NCBI GenBank assembly: GCA_041855665.1
Contig: JBHAEP010000042.1
Span: forward strand, 1-5,483
Length of the DNA: 5,483 nt
Direction: 5' to 3'
DNA from: JBHAEP01 sp041855665
GTDB lineage: Bacteria; Patescibacteriota; Saccharimonadia; Saccharimonadales; Saccharimonadaceae
Shown here: positions 4,479 to 5,483 of the stretch, in pieces
How positions within the stretch are numbered: the stretch's first letter is position 1
How the letters are laid out: each line of letters opens with the position of its first letter
Notes under the pieces: model-generated
What the model was told of the DNA's origin: nothing
Database searches by the model: none
The model's input: only the letters and a program-made list of their open reading frames with translations
Made by a program: the position numbers and the translations under genes

Positions 4479-5483
4479 ATGAAAACGTTGGATATTTTGG
4501 CGCGAGCCGGCAAGAATTTACGGCAGGCGAAAGTGCGAACTTTTTTGACGAGCGCGGCGATTGCGATCGGTGCGTTTGCGATTTCGATCTCGGCGATGGC
4601 GGGCGAAGGAATGCGTCAATACACCACCAAAATAATGGAATCAAGTGTCAATCCGAAGACGATTTTTATTAGCGCCAAACCTGATGAAAATCAGCAAGAT
4701 TCGTTTGGTTGGTCGGAAATTCGCGAGTATAAAGAAGAGGAAGCTCGGACGGGAAACGAATTTTACTCGACGAAAATGTTGACGCTGGACGATATGAAAA
4801 ATCTGCAAAAACGCGACGATATTGAAAACTTAAGTCCGCGATATTCGGCGAGTCCGAAATTTGTGGAATTTGAAAACATACCAGGCAAGCGCTACGTGAC
4901 TTTTACAGATACACACGACAAAAATCGCGCTCTGAAAGTTGCTGATGGAAAAAGTTTTGCAGTGAATGAAAAAATGAAAATTGACGAGGCGATTTTGCCG
5001 GAATCGTTTTTGAAAACTTTGAATAAAAACGCCGACGAAATGATTGGCGAAAAAGTGATTTTGACGTTTGAAAAAACGCCGCAGCCGAGTGCGGAAGATT
5101 TGAAAAAAGCAACCGCGTCTGGCGATTGGACGAAATTTAACGAAATGACTAAAACTCGCACCGAAATTCGCGAAGTAAAAATCGTTGGCGTGGCTAAAAG
5201 AACGGCTGAGCAGCAGTTGAGCCCGTCGGCGCTGACTATTAGCGAAGATTTGGCGCGCGAAATGGAAGATTTTTTGAATGAGGGCACGCCGCTTTATCAA
5301 AAATACGGTTCGTTTTCGGCGATCGTGAAAGATGGTAGCAAGATCGACGAAGTTCAGCGGGCGATTTCTGACGCTGGATATCAGGTAAATACCGCGAAGG
5401 AAGCTGAAAATGCGATACAGCAAGTGGTGAATGTTTTGCAGGGCATCACTTCTGGATTTGGGCTTTTGGCGCTTTTGGTGAGT
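4479..5483 (+). CDS. ABC transporter permease, MacB/FtsX-like (3' end outside window)
   Basis: This is the membrane partner of the preceding ATPase. The frame is open from ATG 4479 to the window edge (335 residues, no stop). AGGTGG (4462-4467) is a weak ribosome binding site inside the ATPase gene, so coupling is likely. Residues 1-20 form an amphipathic, basic start (LARAGKNLRQAKVRT) typical of FtsX/MacB permeases. The first membrane helix is about 21-41, followed by GEGMRQY. Residues 42-314 form a large extracytoplasmic domain in the position of the MacB core domain, rich in Lys, Glu and Asp. A second membrane helix begins near residue 322 (GITSGFGLLALLV) and is cut. The remaining two helices of the four expected would lie beyond 5483. 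Codon use is strongly GCG, TCG and CGC, unlike the genes before 3800. Several long minus-strand frames under it are by-products of that bias. Confidence 0.92.
   Translation, partial: MKTLDILARAGKNLRQAKVRTFLTSAAIAIGAFAISISAMAGEGMRQYTTKIMESSVNPKTIFISAKPDENQQDSFGWSEIREYKEEEARTGNEFYSTKMLTLDDMKNLQKRDDIENLSPRYSASPKFVEFENIPGKRYVTFTDTHDKNRALKVADGKSFAVNEKMKIDEAILPESFLKTLNKNADEMIGEKVILTFEKTPQPSAEDLKKATASGDWTKFNEMTKTRTEIREVKIVGVAKRTAEQQLSPSALTISEDLAREMEDFLNEGTPLYQKYGSFSAIVKDGSKIDEVQRAISDAGYQVNTAKEAENAIQQVVNVLQGITSGFGLLALLVS

Noticed and set aside
4830..5423. 197-aa minus-strand frame under the permease
   Set aside because: It is Arg- and Phe-rich with no recognisable motif, and it arises from the GCG/GAA/AAA codon bias of the permease on the + strand.

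Overview
The window reads as a piece of a small, moderately AT-rich bacterial chromosome, most likely from Candidatus Saccharibacteria (TM7) or a related Patescibacteria lineage with a single membrane. The signs are a divergent class II lysyl-tRNA synthetase, a BspA-like surface protein ending in a sortase-type tail with a non-LPXTG motif (TPNTG), a PspC-domain protein, and a compact MacB-type ABC pair. The lineage is inferred from remembered family resemblance, not from a search. All convincing genes are on the + strand, and stop usage (TAA, TGA) fits the standard code. No rRNA, tRNA, CRISPR array, transposase or integrase is visible.

Layout. (1) 1-485: the 3' end of lysS, cut by the window edge and closed by a strong hairpin terminator (489-523). 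(2) 547-2010: a monocistronic unit with an extended -10 promoter, a roughly 100-nt leader carrying an ATGTGT/ACACAT dyad, a 418-aa secreted, wall-anchored BspA-like protein with three 25-residue repeats, and a terminator (1981-2010). (3) 2031-3751: a tight operon of a PadR-family regulator (probable TTG start at 2084), a PspC-domain membrane protein and a three-helix membrane protein with an extracytoplasmic domain; genes are 1 nt apart or overlap by 4 nt. (4) 3752-5483: a separate promoter (TGATATAAT) followed by an ABC ATPase and a MacB/FtsX-like permease that runs off the right edge.

How the genes may work together. PadR, PspC-like protein and a membrane protein with an outer domain resemble the PadR-DUF1700-DUF4097 operons of Firmicutes and are a plausible envelope-sensing module. 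The adjacent MacB-type ABC transporter could be its effector, exporting or extracting a molecule at the membrane. The BspA-like protein is a candidate adhesin, which would matter if the organism is an epibiont. These functional links are inference from gene order and domain type. No stretch longer than 300 bases lacks a gene.
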